From: Trichobilharzia regenti
Lineage: Eukaryota; Platyhelminthes; Trematoda; Strigeidida; Schistosomatidae
DNA length: 64,000 nt
Assembly: GCA_944472135.2 (NCBI GenBank)
Contig: OX235265.1
Location: 94,458,984 to 94,522,983, forward strand
Direction of reading: 5' to 3'
Shown: positions 1 through 9,793 of the stretch, one piece after another
Layout of the letters: each line of letters opens with the position of its first letter
Numbering within the stretch: the stretch's first letter is position 1
Position numbers and translations under genes: made by a program
The notes under the pieces: model-generated
What the model was told of the DNA's origin: nothing
The model's database searches: none
What the model saw: the letters and a program-made list of their open reading frames with translations, nothing else

Positions 1-214
1 TAGCTTGAAGATTGTAACCAGTGGATCGGTTATACGGGGGGATAGCTTCTTGAGACGGTGTTTATGGTTCCTTACGTTCATGGGTGATCAACAAATTCTG
101 ATCATCTACGAAGGACTGCTCTGAATTCCTCCAAAAGACGTATGGACCAATGAGAGTAGCAAAGTTCATTTGGCATTCAAGTGCCAGATCATGTGACACA
201 GAGGGAATAACAGT
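1..214 (-). pseudogene. Antisense fragment of LINE-C reverse transcriptase (paralogue block P1)
   Basis: Read on the minus strand, this stretch encodes part of a non-LTR retrotransposon RT region. It is nearly identical to 17354-17560, 43496-43690 and 44899-45110. In the longer copy at 17187-17432 the minus strand reads KVGSRQSHSNYTPVILTSN, which resembles the RT motif region around 'YRPVSLTS'. No start or complete domain is present here, so it is a relic cut by the window edge. It forms the left flank of the solo LTR that follows, which makes it useful for comparing the paralogous insertion sites. The LINE clade is not determined. Confidence 0.6.
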
Positions 215-573
215 TTTCAATGTAGTTGAAGATTGAACAATCTTTTCATGGTTGTTTGCTCAAGACCAACTTCCCCATAATTTTCGCGCAGGCATCAATA
301 CGCCAGTCATCGTCTCATCGGTCGCTGTTCAGAAAGAAGAGTAAAACATCGTCAGAAGTAATATTGTGATTTATTGTTGTAGTATTTGTTCACAGAGCTA
401 ATTTGTATCATTGTTTATATGTTGGTGTAACAATAAAGAATCCTCGAGTCACCAATTGGTGTTTTGGTTTTTTCGTCCGTTATTACTAAGCGTTCCTGAG
501 AAACTTAAAGGAACAGCGTGAGCCCGAGCGTAGCAAGAGCTGGGCATTAACGGTTTACGAGACGTGGCTGACA
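215..573 (+). repeat. Solo LTR of the BEL/Pao family
   Basis: The 359-bp sequence matches the LTRs of BEL copy I along its length and ends in GCTGACA. It has the usual LTR content, including the AATAAA-containing TTGT..AACAATAAAG segment. The first bases are TTTCA instead of the TGTCA seen at 25039, exactly as in the 5' LTR of copy I. Flanks are CAGT (211-214) on the left and CCAGT (574-578) on the right, the same 5-bp target duplication as copy I. No internal sequence follows, so it is most simply the product of recombination between two LTRs. Confidence 0.88.
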
Positions 574-900
574 CCAGTCCTTATAACTTGGATGCATACC
601 ACCCTTATCTTCAAAACAACTAATGGGCTGAAATCTGAAATACACTGTCCCTTGGTGGCAGCTGTTTTTGACTCTTATCATGAATATGCAAGGCCTTTAC
701 CAGAATCATGTGTAAAATGTTCACCACACTACACAAATTTCTCGTTGGACCAAAGCAAGCAGGCTTCATTCCGGAAGCCACTTCTTGCTTTAGGGATGAC
801 TCAATTTTTCTAAAGGGCCACACCTATGATCTCTGGTGTGGTCAATTTGTTACACTAAGAAAGACCAAAGGGATTGAACATTTCATTTTTCCATAGGCAG
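574..900 (+). repeat. Repeat block R2 (unidentified, LINE-associated)
   Basis: This block starts at the target site CCAGTCCTTATAAC and is repeated at 25398-25720 and, up to about 43916, at 43703. It holds short open stretches in two frames. I do not recognise the encoded peptide. In the 43.7-kb copy it runs directly into a LINE RT domain, so it may be LINE-derived. It serves as the right flank of the BEL insertion site in all three paralogues. Confidence 0.55.
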
Positions 901-1460
901 AATGAAGACCTAATTGGAGTACATAAAATATAGAATTCCAAATAGAGCCGTGACACTATCTTAACCTACTGTATGCTACAATCCATGTATAATCACTCAC
1001 AGAACCTTTCCCCATGTGTTCAACCAAGACTACCATAGTCTATTGGCGTAACACACTATGCAGAACTTTATCGAAGACTAGCGATCTTCAACTTATGGCC
1101 AAGAAAATAGCACCACGCGCTCTCCTTGAATACGACGTGCTTTTTCCTCTCTAACCGGAAATATCCACTTTTGTGAATTATTCGTTTGGGAAACCTGATC
1201 TTCCTACCCGGCGAATTTTATTCAACCATTTCTTCTTCACCCAGCCTGTGTGTGGTACTTCCCGCTGTCTCGAACTACCGTCAGAGCTTCAGATGCTACT
1301 TCTGTAGCAACATCCTCCTCAGTATTTCAAATATACAAAACTTGTTGGTCTGTCACGTGATTGCTGTGAAGCGGAATGACCCGAAAGCTACAGGTAAAGT
1401 CAAAAGCTTTTAATTAAATACTTAAAAAAAGACCAGGCATATATTCCCTGCTCGTACGGA
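901..1460. other. Non-coding stretch before LINE-A ORF1
   Basis: No convincing coding potential. The sequence is paralogous to 25721-26253 with scattered substitutions. It may be the 5' untranslated region of LINE-A or an older repeat. The second copy has ATG at 26254, just before the ORF1 reading frame; here the matching position lacks the T, so the upstream start is missing. Confidence 0.5.
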
Positions 1461-1466
1461 TTGCCC

Positions 1467-2498
1467 ATGTCGCCACAGTCCTACAGTGAAGCTGTGCAGA
1501 GTCAACCAAGTGGATGTGGCTCCATCCCTGTTAACACGGCTAAGTTAACAGAGCCGAGTGGGAAAATTGCACCAAGTGAGAACTGTATAAAACCCATCCC
1601 CATGGTAGGCCATGAAACAAACAGGAAGGCCAAAAAGAAACTTTCACGACGCCGCAAACGACAAATACGCTCCCAAGAAGGCAGACGACTGCAAGCTCTG
1701 CGCTTCTGTTGTCGAACAAGCAGAGTCTGCTTTCGAATGTAACTTTTGCAAGCAATGGGTGCATTGTAGATGCGACAATAGGGTACCAAAAGTATATTGT
1801 GACTTAATGCGTAGGAACCCATGCCCATGGTTTTGGCACATATGCCCAAGTTGCCGTCCTGATGTAGCCTCGCGTGGTCCTTTGAAAACTAAAGATGGCG
1901 CAAAGTAGCAGGGAAAAACGTGAAATGTTCGACTCCCACCAATTCGGAAAATGGCACAAACGCACGTAAACCGGGGATACCAAAATCCTCACCGGTTAAA
2001 CTTGCAACTCTTGCTATAACCGCCCCAGACACAGAGACTGAAGCTCTACAGGTTTCTGACGCTGGGAAAAGACCCCTATCGTCTGCCAGTAATACTGGCC
2101 ATGGCACTAAGACACACAAAAATACCCAGTCGCACCAGACGAAACATTACGGTCTCAAAGGGGATCGCAAGTGTGCGAGGACTGAGCCTAAGCCCATGGT
2201 TAGTAGATCAAACTGTGTAATCCTCTTTAATGTACCAGACTGTAGTAGTAGTCTGCTGGAAGATAGGGCCCTTTTTGATCAGGAACAGTGGTCCATCTTG
2301 TGTAGCACACGGGGTTTGGACATCCAACCAGTAAATCTATGCAGATTGTATAGGGGCACTGCTGCACCTGAAGGCAAACCATCCTCACTGAGGGTAACAT
2401 TGGGCTCTGCCGAGGATGTTGAAAAAGTGTTACTGGCTTCTCAAGTCCTTTCTATAGGGAGGGCCTGCAACATACGTGTTAAGCCAGACAGGCCGTGA
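1467..2498 (+). pseudogene. LINE-A ORF1 with PHD-like zinc finger (frameshifted)
   Basis: This is the remnant of a CR1-like LINE first ORF, an RNA-binding protein that accompanies the element RNA. The N-terminal part reads from ATG 1467 in one frame and is basic (KKKLSRRRKRQIR). At about 1670 the frame shifts. The next piece (to the TAG at 1906-1908) carries CKLC, CNFC, WVHCRC and WHICPSC, which is the C4HC3 spacing of a PHD finger. After 1920 the first frame resumes with an RRM-like segment (VILFNVPD, LCRLYRG, NIRVKPDRP). PHD fingers in ORF1 are known from CR1-type LINEs. The frameshift and the in-frame stop make this copy inactive. A second copy of the N-terminus lies at 26254-26602. Confidence 0.72.
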
Positions 2499-3077
2499 AA
2501 GGAAAGACAGATGGCGAGGGAGTCGCCAGAGCTTATAACTTCTGCCTCCATGGTTGTTCATGGCATTCCCGAACTGGTAACTGGGAACGCCTGAGAAAAG
2601 CATTGTCATGATGTACGGCAATGGAGGTGGCTGGCATCCCACATGGCCCTGGGGAGTTCAGGGGCTGTCCCTATTTATAGACTGCCTCGACCCACTCACC
2701 TTATGTCAATTAACACGCCACGTCTGTTAGCTGTCAAGTTCAGCTCCTAAGACCAGTTGACTACAGCTCTTCATAGATGGTACGAGACCAAGGACAAGGT
2801 CAGCAAACACATTCACTGCTGCGAGAGCCGGCCTCGCACCCAAAGGAGAGAACAAAGCGTAGTTAAAAAAATCCTCAACCCCTAGTCACACCACAGTGGT
2901 GCAGCACGGACGATGATAGCCAGTGTCATCCGAGTGCTTCGACTGAACTAGAAGAAAAAAACGCCAACAGGCCGGTTTCTGGGGAATCGGCCAACTAGTT
3001 CGTAGGATAACTCCTCAACCGATAGCCAATATCAAGTCAACTACTCCCCAATACGGGGAAGTGGTGAGACTGACTAC
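2499..3077. other. LINE-A region between ORF1 and ORF2
   Basis: No open frame of note. The start may still be the C-terminus of ORF1 in a shifted frame, since the sequence just after the TGA reads like its continuation. The rest looks like decayed inter-ORF LINE sequence. I see no separate gene. Confidence 0.45.
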
Positions 3078-4537
3078 CAGTTGCCTGTACAGTAATGTGA
3101 GAGGGCTAAGAGGCAAAATAGCTGAACTTAGACACTAACAATCACAACTGAACTCCAAAATCATATTACTGACGGAAACCTGGCTAACCCTTACGGTGGC
3201 AGACAGCAAAGTCAGTATAAATGATATGGTCCTAGTCAGGCGAGATAGGGACCTGAAAGAAGGAGGCGGAGTCGCCATATACGTCGACAAACAGCTCAGA
3301 TGTGTTCACGCGATGGACCCTACCCTCACTGAGCTCCCTGACTCCATATGGTGCCACTTCACCGTTGGGTACTGCAAATATCTAGTGGGCAGCATTTATC
3401 GATCACCTTCATGTGGAGCAGACCACAACCAGGTACTGCTAAATACAATCTCAGCAACTCAAGACATGGGTTGTGATCAAATTGTCATAGCTGGCGACTT
3501 CAATGCCCCATCTCTTAACTTGGTGTCGGGAAAAGCCCATGATAGATTTGATCGAAATCTACTGCATACCATCAGGAAGGCTGGATTTACTGAAAATGTC
3601 AGGATGGATACTAGATGGGGCCCTGATGGGAAGTCTTCGAGACTGGATTATATGCTCACTAGTGACCAGCTACTAGTGGAAAACGTTCAGATCACGACTT
3701 TCATAGGTAGTAGTGACCACGCGGTCATAGTATTCGACATAGTCCTCCGCGAGCGCTTGCAGTGGGACAATACACAGCCCTATCTGTGTTATAACAAAGC
3801 CAATTACACCAAAATGCGAAGACTTCTGTCTGAAGCAAATTGGCCTAAAAAATGGACAGAGCTAACAGTAGAAGAACACTGGAGAGTGGTAAAGGAGATC
3901 ATTCACCAGGCGGTCTCAGACACTGTTCCTTTAGTCACACCAAAAGCTAGGAAGTAACGTTCATGGCTAACAAGGGGGACACAACGCCTTCTGCGGGCGA
4001 AGCAAAACGCCTGGTTTGCGTGGCGACGATCGAACAGTCAACCCGAACATGAAGTGTACCTTGAACTCAGAAATCGATGTAACATACGAGTCCGGAGCGA
4101 TAGAAGGACATTTCAGGGAAACCTCGCCAATAAGCTTCTCGTGAACCCCAAAAGCCTATACAGGTTTATGTGTGAAAGAAAACCGACTAACCAGAGAGCA
4201 TGCGATCTAGTGGGCTCTGATGGGAAATCTCTTACTAGTCTTGAAATAGCAGAGACATTCAGCCTAGCCTTTCACAGGCAACTAAACAGTAGCGAGGATA
4301 TTATACCCACAGAACATCAAGATAACATTGCTAAACCAACGCGCGAAAACCTGCTGGGTACATTTCAAATTACTCCGGTATGGTACATGTAAAATTGGGA
4401 AAGTTTGCTTCGGGAAAGTCTTCAGGCTGTAATGACATCAGACCATCCGTCCTGAAGCAGTGTTCAGAAAGTCTCTGCCAACACCTAAGTGACCTGTTCC
4501 AACAATCACTTGATGTAGGGAAACTTCCATCTGAATG
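3078..4537 (+). pseudogene. LINE-A ORF2: endonuclease and start of RT (broken, truncated)
   Basis: This is the second ORF of a CR1/Jockey-like LINE. It encodes an apurinic-type (EEP) endonuclease that nicks the target and the beginning of the reverse transcriptase. Endonuclease motifs in order are SNVRGL, LTETWL, GGGVAIYV, YRSPS, AGDFNAP, SRLDYML and SSDHAVI. Stops lie near 3139 and at 3955-3957, and a frameshift near 4385 leads into the RT N-terminus (SGKSSGCNDIRPSVLKQ). The RT is cut off at 4537 by the first Gypsy-like LTR; the catalytic YADD region is not found downstream. The element is dead. It belongs with ORF1 at 1467-2498. Confidence 0.78.
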
Positions 4538-5062
4538 TGATATGCATAAATATATATATATATATTTATGTGTGTGTGTATGTTGGTCTCTCTTTCTATG
4601 TACTCTCTTAGTCTGTGACCATTTCACTTGTATGAACTTGTCTCCTTTTACAAATGTATATTCTCCTTATATTATATTATATATAATATGAGTGTTTGTT
4701 GACAGTCCGTTGCTTGGTGACATATATCCATATATGGTGGTTGTTGACATGTCTGCTATATTTCTCTATGTATATATGGATCGATACTTCATTATAATTA
4801 GCCATTCATGTCAAGACTGTCTAGTGATTTGTTCACACGCTTTGTCTGGAACATTCATATATATTTCGCATTCACAATTTGTGTGACTTTTACTTCTTTA
4901 CTTACTTACTGTGGTGTGATACCACTCTTTGCATTTTCCTTGTGTTTGGAAAATAGAAGTATCATCGCAAACCTAGTGGTCTTCTGATTTCCGCCTTCTT
5001 ACGTCAGGACTATTAAATTCTCGACCAGTACATAGCAATAATTTAGCGACGAGTGCATAACA
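4538..5062 (+). repeat. 5' LTR of Gypsy-like array, unit 1
   Basis: About 525 bp, starting TGATATG and ending ...TAACA, with the same sequence at 6655-7177 and 14843-15365. It contains a (TA)n and (TG)n tract near its start. The 3' boundary is set by the following spacer ATT and a TGGCGACGGGG primer-binding-like motif, so it could be off by some bases. It sits inside the RT of LINE-A. Confidence 0.72.
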
Positions 5063-5121
5063 ATTTGGCGACGGGGAAAACTACTATTAACCACTCAGCA
5101 GCAGCAACATAACAATTTACT
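5063..5121 (+). promoter_or_regulatory. Leader with probable tRNA primer-binding site
   Basis: TGGCGACGGGG at 5066-5076 starts with TGG, the complement of a tRNA CCA end, three bases after the presumed LTR end. The exact tRNA cannot be named from sequence alone. A similar motif, TAGCGACGAG, lies about 20 bases upstream. The same leader recurs before 7237 and 15425. Confidence 0.5.
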
Positions 5122-6657
5122 ATGGATCCTTCTAAATTGGAATTATTGTTTGAACGACAAATGAAATTGATGGAAATGTTCGTCAACCAACAGACTGGTC
5201 CAGCTTCACCTTCAAGCAATCCCAATCATACCATGCTAACATCTGTCGACAGAATTGTGAACAGTATTTCACAGTTCAACTTTGACCCAGATGCTAATGT
5301 CACTTTTGACACATGGTATCAGCGTTATGAGGACTTATTCACTGTTGATCTCGCCTCACAAGACGATGCCTGGAAGGTGCGAGTGTTGTTACGTAAATTG
5401 GGTCCGGCAGAATATGAACGGTACTGCAACCTAATTTTACCCCAGAAACCACGTGACAAGTGTTTCGATGATACAATAAAGCTGCTGCGTGAACATTCTG
5501 GAGACCACTCCTCATTATTCAGCACACGTTATCGTTGCCTCAAGCTGACAATGAATGAAAATGATGATTTTCTTACTCACGTTGGCACAGTCAACCGAGA
5601 ATGTGAGAGATTTCGACTCAGGTCCTTAACAGATGATCAATTCAAAGCCTTGATTCTCATATGCAGTCTTCAATCTCCTCGTTTCACAGATATCCGAACT
5701 CGACTGCTCAATCAGCTAGAACAAAATCCTAAGTTAACATTACATGACATAGCTGATGAATATCAACGGCTGATTAATCTGCAGAAAGACATACACCTGG
5801 TCGAATCAACACCTTCCAGAAGCTCTGATATTCATGCATTACGAAAGAGCAAAAATCTCTCATCATCTACTCCTGACCCACCTACTTTCTCTAATGTTCC
5901 ACGGAAATCTACACATACTCGTCCAACTTCACAAAATACTGCAAAGAGGACCCCACCATCATCATGCTGGCACTGTGGTGCGTGGCACTTTGTAAAGTCT
6001 TGTCCGTACAAAAATCATCGTTGCAGCATGTGCAACATCGTCGGTCATAAAAATGGTTTTTGTCGGCCACGCAAACCCAGATGTCAAAATCCAGCAAAAG
6101 CTCGACAAACGGTTGGTCCTAAATCTCCAAGGAGATCATTGAGTCTACTCGCAACCTGTCAAGTCATAACTCCGTGTATGCGGAAATATCTTGACCTTCA
6201 GATGAATGGTCATGATGCACGTCTGCAGCTAGATACCGCCTCTGATATTACTGTTATATCAGAGAAAATTTGGAATAATATTGGCAGACCACCTATCACC
6301 AATACTTCCCAGTCTCTTGTCAGCGCCTGTGGTGGGCGGCTCAAACTTATTGGCGAACTCAAATGTTCCGTTTCCTTCCGCAATACCAAATTCACAGGAA
6401 TTCGCTACGTCACCAAGAGTGATTTAGATCTTTTGGGACTTGATTGGTTCGATCGTTTGCACCTGGCTGATGTCCCACTAAATTCGCTATGCAATGCAGT
6501 CAAGAAGCATAAATTGTCAGACAATTCCGGACGAAGCCGAAGCCGTAAACCCAACACGCAGACGAAACGACAGACGTCAACAACAAGCCCAAAGGTTCCA
6601 GATAAACCCCCAGGTAAACATCCTACTAATCATCAATCTTCTCAAAAGGGGAGGTGA
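5122..6657 (+). CDS. Gag-protease polyprotein of a Gypsy-like element, unit 1
   Basis: This 511-aa protein would form the retrotransposon particle and process it. Residues 1-230 are a Gag capsid-like region (coiled start LELLFERQMKLMEM). Two zinc knuckles follow at about 282-294 (C-x2-C-x3-H-x4-C) and 301-314 (C-x2-C-x4-H-x4-C). A retropepsin domain comes next with its active-site motif DTAS at 371-374. The segment LLGLDWFDRL (about 437-446) is where Gypsy proteases normally lead into RT. Here RT, RNase H and integrase are absent; a basic Ser/Thr/Pro tail ends the protein. The stop codon TGA is formed by the first three bases of the downstream LTR. ATG 5122 is the first in-frame start after the leader. 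The identical length recurs at 15425. It would need a full Gypsy element in trans. Confidence 0.85.
   Translation: MDPSKLELLFERQMKLMEMFVNQQTGPASPSSNPNHTMLTSVDRIVNSISQFNFDPDANVTFDTWYQRYEDLFTVDLASQDDAWKVRVLLRKLGPAEYERYCNLILPQKPRDKCFDDTIKLLREHSGDHSSLFSTRYRCLKLTMNENDDFLTHVGTVNRECERFRLRSLTDDQFKALILICSLQSPRFTDIRTRLLNQLEQNPKLTLHDIADEYQRLINLQKDIHLVESTPSRSSDIHALRKSKNLSSSTPDPPTFSNVPRKSTHTRPTSQNTAKRTPPSSCWHCGAWHFVKSCPYKNHRCSMCNIVGHKNGFCRPRKPRCQNPAKARQTVGPKSPRRSLSLLATCQVITPCMRKYLDLQMNGHDARLQLDTASDITVISEKIWNNIGRPPITNTSQSLVSACGGRLKLIGELKCSVSFRNTKFTGIRYVTKSDLDLLGLDWFDRLHLADVPLNSLCNAVKKHKLSDNSGRSRSRKPNTQTKRQTSTTSPKVPDKPPGKHPTNHQSSQKGR
6644..6654 (+). promoter_or_regulatory. Polypurine tract
   Basis: AAAAGGGGAGG lies directly before the LTR start TGATATG. 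This is the expected position and composition of the plus-strand primer. It overlaps the last codons of the gag-protease ORF. The same tract precedes the LTRs at 14843 and 16958. Confidence 0.75.
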
Positions 6658-7177
6658 TATGTATCCACATATATATATTTATGTGTGTGTGTGTATGTTG
6701 GTCTCTCTTTCTATGTACTCTCTTAGTCTGTGACCATTTCACTTGTATGAACTTGTCTCCTTTTACAAATGTATATTCTCCTTATATTATATTATATATA
6801 ATATGAGTGTTTGTTGACAGTCCGTTGCTTGGTGACATATATCCATATATGGTGGTTGTTGACATGTCTGCTATATTTCTCTATGTATATATGGATCGAT
6901 ACTTCATTATAATTAGCCATTCATGTCAAGACTGTCTAGTGATTTGTTCACACGCTTTGTCTGGAACATTCATATATATTTCGCATTCACAATTTGTGTG
7001 ACTTTTACTTCTTTACTTACTTACTGTGGTGTGATACCACTCTTTGCATTTTCCTTGTGTTTGGAAAATAGAAGTATCATCGCAAACCTAGTGGTCTTCT
7101 GATTTCCGCCTTCTTACGTCAGGACTATTAAATTCTCGACCAGTACATAGCAATAATTTAGCGACGAGTGCATAACA
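6655..7177 (+). repeat. Shared LTR between Gypsy-like units 1 and 2
   Basis: A single 523-bp LTR acts as the 3' LTR of unit 1 and the 5' LTR of unit 2. The distance between the flanking gag starts is exactly 2115 bp. There is no second LTR or host sequence between the units. Confidence 0.85.
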
Positions 7178-7236
7178 ATTTGGCGACGGGGAAAACTACT
7201 ATTAACCACTCAGCAGCAGCAACATAACAATTTACT

Positions 7237-8075
7237 ATGGATCCTTCTAAATTGGAATTATTGTTTGAACGACAAATGAAATTGATGGAAATGTTCGTCA
7301 ACCAACAGACTGGTCCAGCTTCACCTTCAAGCAATCCCAATCATACCATGCTAACATCTGTCGACAGAATTGTGAACAGTATTTCACAGTTCAACTTTGA
7401 CCCAGATGCTAATGTCACTTTTGACACATGGTATCAGCGTTATGAGGACTTATTCACTGTTGATCTCGCCTCACAAGACGATGCCTGGAAGGTGCGAGTG
7501 TTGTTACGTAAATTGGGTCCGGCAGAATATGAACGGTACTGCAACCTAATTTTACCCCAGAAACCACGTGACAAGTGTTTCGATGATACAATAAAGCTGC
7601 TGCGTGAACATTCTGGAGACCACTCCTCATTATTCAGCACACGTTATCGTTGCCTCAAGCTGACAATGAATGAAAATGATGATTTTCTTACTCACGTTGG
7701 CACAGTCAACCGAGAATGTGAGAGATTTCGACTCAGGTCCTTAACAGATGATCAATTCAAAGCCTTGATTCTCATATGCAGTCTTCAATCTCCTCGTTTC
7801 ACAGATATCCGAACTCGACTGCTCAATCAGCTAGAACAAAATCCTAAGTTAACATTACATGACATAGCTGATGAATATCAACGGCTGATTAATCTGCAGA
7901 AAGACATACACCTGGTCGAATCAACACCTTCCAGAAGCTCTGATATTCATGCATTACGAAAGAGCAAAAATCTCTCATCATCTACTCCTGACCCACCTAC
8001 TTTCTCTAATGTTCCACGGAAATCTACACATACTCGTCCAACTTCACAAAATACTGCAAAGAGGACCCCACCATC
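7237..8075 (+). pseudogene. Gag-protease, unit 2, 5' part (split by LINE-B)
   Basis: This part is the same as residues 1-279 of the unit 1 protein. It breaks after the sequence CCACCATC (ending 8075), where a 6070-bp LINE is inserted. The rest of the gene resumes at 14146-14845. As it stands it would encode a truncated capsid region with a short LINE-encoded tail ending near 8118. Zinc knuckles and protease are lost from this half. Confidence 0.9.
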
Positions 8076-8209
8076 TGTATCGCGGTTCGTTCAACGTTTG
8101 CGTTACATTTTTACGTGATTCGTTACATAAAATTTATCTTGTTGTAGTACTTGCACAAGTACTATACCACTTCCATACTTGTAACCACTAACTCTTATTT
8201 CTAATAGTT

Positions 8210-9793
8210 ATGGTTAATCAAAGTAAAAAGCAGCGAACCCAATCCCCTGTAAAACTGGTGTCTAATTTAACGTCCTTGATTGCTACATCAAGCAACACAC
8301 CCCCAACAAACGGCTATAGTGAGTCACATAACTCACGTGTATGCCGTAAGCGTCGAGCTGAAACTGAGGATAAAACTGTACTGACAGCCAGTATTAGCAC
8401 TACTCCTAAAAATTCGGTACCCTCTGCTCATACAGAACTCCTCCCTTCACCTTATGTGCTTATGGAGAAACTCCAGCCATCAAGCTCTTTTTCAGTACTA
8501 TCTTCAGAAATAGAACTTCTAAAGTTGTCTATAGGAGAACTTAAGGCTGAGTTAAGGGAAATAAAAAACAGCAAGTCAGTAAATGCTGGAAACATCGAAA
8601 CCAATACCGAGATATGCAAATTATCAGATCAGATCAGCGATATCAGATCGCAGGTCTGTGGACTGACACCTCTAACTATCCTCATGAAAACGGTAAACCT
8701 TAACAAGCTTGACACAGAATCGGTAACTAAGGTAGATAACCTCATTAACTTTGTTACCACAGAAGTAACAAAACGACTCGACGCAAAACTCAGTGCTATT
8801 GTCTACAACGTTCCGGACAATGAGGCAATAAAAAAGGTACAGCGCATCTTACTTAGTGAAGCGAAAATGCCTAACTCCAAGACTAAGTGCTACAGGCTGA
8901 AGAAGAGTCAACATGAAAAGTGCTGTCCTATTCGATTTCAGTTCGAAACACCGGCAGAGACCAGAAAATTCATTCACTCCCAACACACCCTATCGCAAGC
9001 CAGAAACTACAAACATATAAAGGTCGGGGTGGACAAAACAGTTATAGAAAGGCGCGCACACAACTATCTCACTAAGACTAATTGTGAAATAGGTAATAGG
9101 ACATTGCAGCAAGCCATTATCCCCAACCCTGTGAAAGATACAGTAGACCCCACCGCATCACCCCTCTCAAAACACACAGAAATGTCCCATCAGAGTGCAA
9201 CACCAGCCGAAAGGCCACTAGACTGTAACCAAATAAATAATAAAACCATACCACCCATCACCGCAGAATCTAAAATGCCACTAAATAACCCCAGAAAAAA
9301 AGTTAAAAAAAAAAACCCCTCGACTTTGTCCTCTCCTAGCTATAATTCCATTGGTAAAGATAAGGAAAATATGCCCCTAAATCATACCAACAAAAACAGT
9401 GGCAGCTTAAATAAGCCCACACTCCCCACGGTTAATAGTATTAGCACTCACAACGTGCTAAATCGCACCGTGGCACACACTAATATCCAATGTCACAACG
9501 ATGTCACCCTAAATAGTACAAGCGGTAACAGTCAGAACTCGGCTACCAACAACTCAGGGTCTTCAGAGTATGGCACACAAACAAATTTCGACCGGATGTA
9601 TGGTACAAGTCTGCTGGGAACTAACCCAAAATGCAGTACACACGAAACCCACACAAGGACACAACTAGCATCAAACAATAGGTGGAATAATAAGCCATGG
9701 TCATCACAAGGATCCAATCATTTTTTATCCCCCGCGTCCCTGTCAGCGTTGAAAAAACAGCTGGTAGGGATGTTAACACTCCTAAACCACTAG
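8210..9793 (+). CDS. LINE-B ORF1 protein (coiled coil plus RRM-like)
   Basis: This 527-aa protein is probably the RNA-binding ORF1p that coats the LINE RNA. The first 80 residues are basic and low complexity (KRRAETEDK). A likely coiled coil lies around 98-120 (LSSEIELLKLSIGELKAEL). An RRM-like segment follows around 195-290 (AIVYNVPDNEA, KCCPIRFQFETPAETRKF, HIKVGVDKTV). The C-terminal 200 residues are Asn/Ser/Thr rich with no recognised domain. There is no PHD finger, unlike LINE-A. The start ATG 8210 follows 134 bp of 5' leader. The end overlaps the ORF2 frame by almost 100 bases, so ORF2 may be reached by reinitiation or frameshifting. Confidence 0.75.
   Translation: MVNQSKKQRTQSPVKLVSNLTSLIATSSNTPPTNGYSESHNSRVCRKRRAETEDKTVLTASISTTPKNSVPSAHTELLPSPYVLMEKLQPSSSFSVLSSEIELLKLSIGELKAELREIKNSKSVNAGNIETNTEICKLSDQISDIRSQVCGLTPLTILMKTVNLNKLDTESVTKVDNLINFVTTEVTKRLDAKLSAIVYNVPDNEAIKKVQRILLSEAKMPNSKTKCYRLKKSQHEKCCPIRFQFETPAETRKFIHSQHTLSQARNYKHIKVGVDKTVIERRAHNYLTKTNCEIGNRTLQQAIIPNPVKDTVDPTASPLSKHTEMSHQSATPAERPLDCNQINNKTIPPITAESKMPLNNPRKKVKKKNPSTLSSPSYNSIGKDKENMPLNHTNKNSGSLNKPTLPTVNSISTHNVLNRTVAHTNIQCHNDVTLNSTSGNSQNSATNNSGSSEYGTQTNFDRMYGTSLLGTNPKCSTHETHTRTQLASNNRWNNKPWSSQGSNHFLSPASLSALKKQLVGMLTLLNH

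Noticed and set aside
587..622. Envelope-like glycoprotein as explanation of the hydrophobic C-terminus of the 651-aa proteins (numbers are residues)
   Set aside because: No signal peptide, furin-like site or Cys-rich ectodomain is seen, and the segment aligns with the BEL RNase H-integrase linker.
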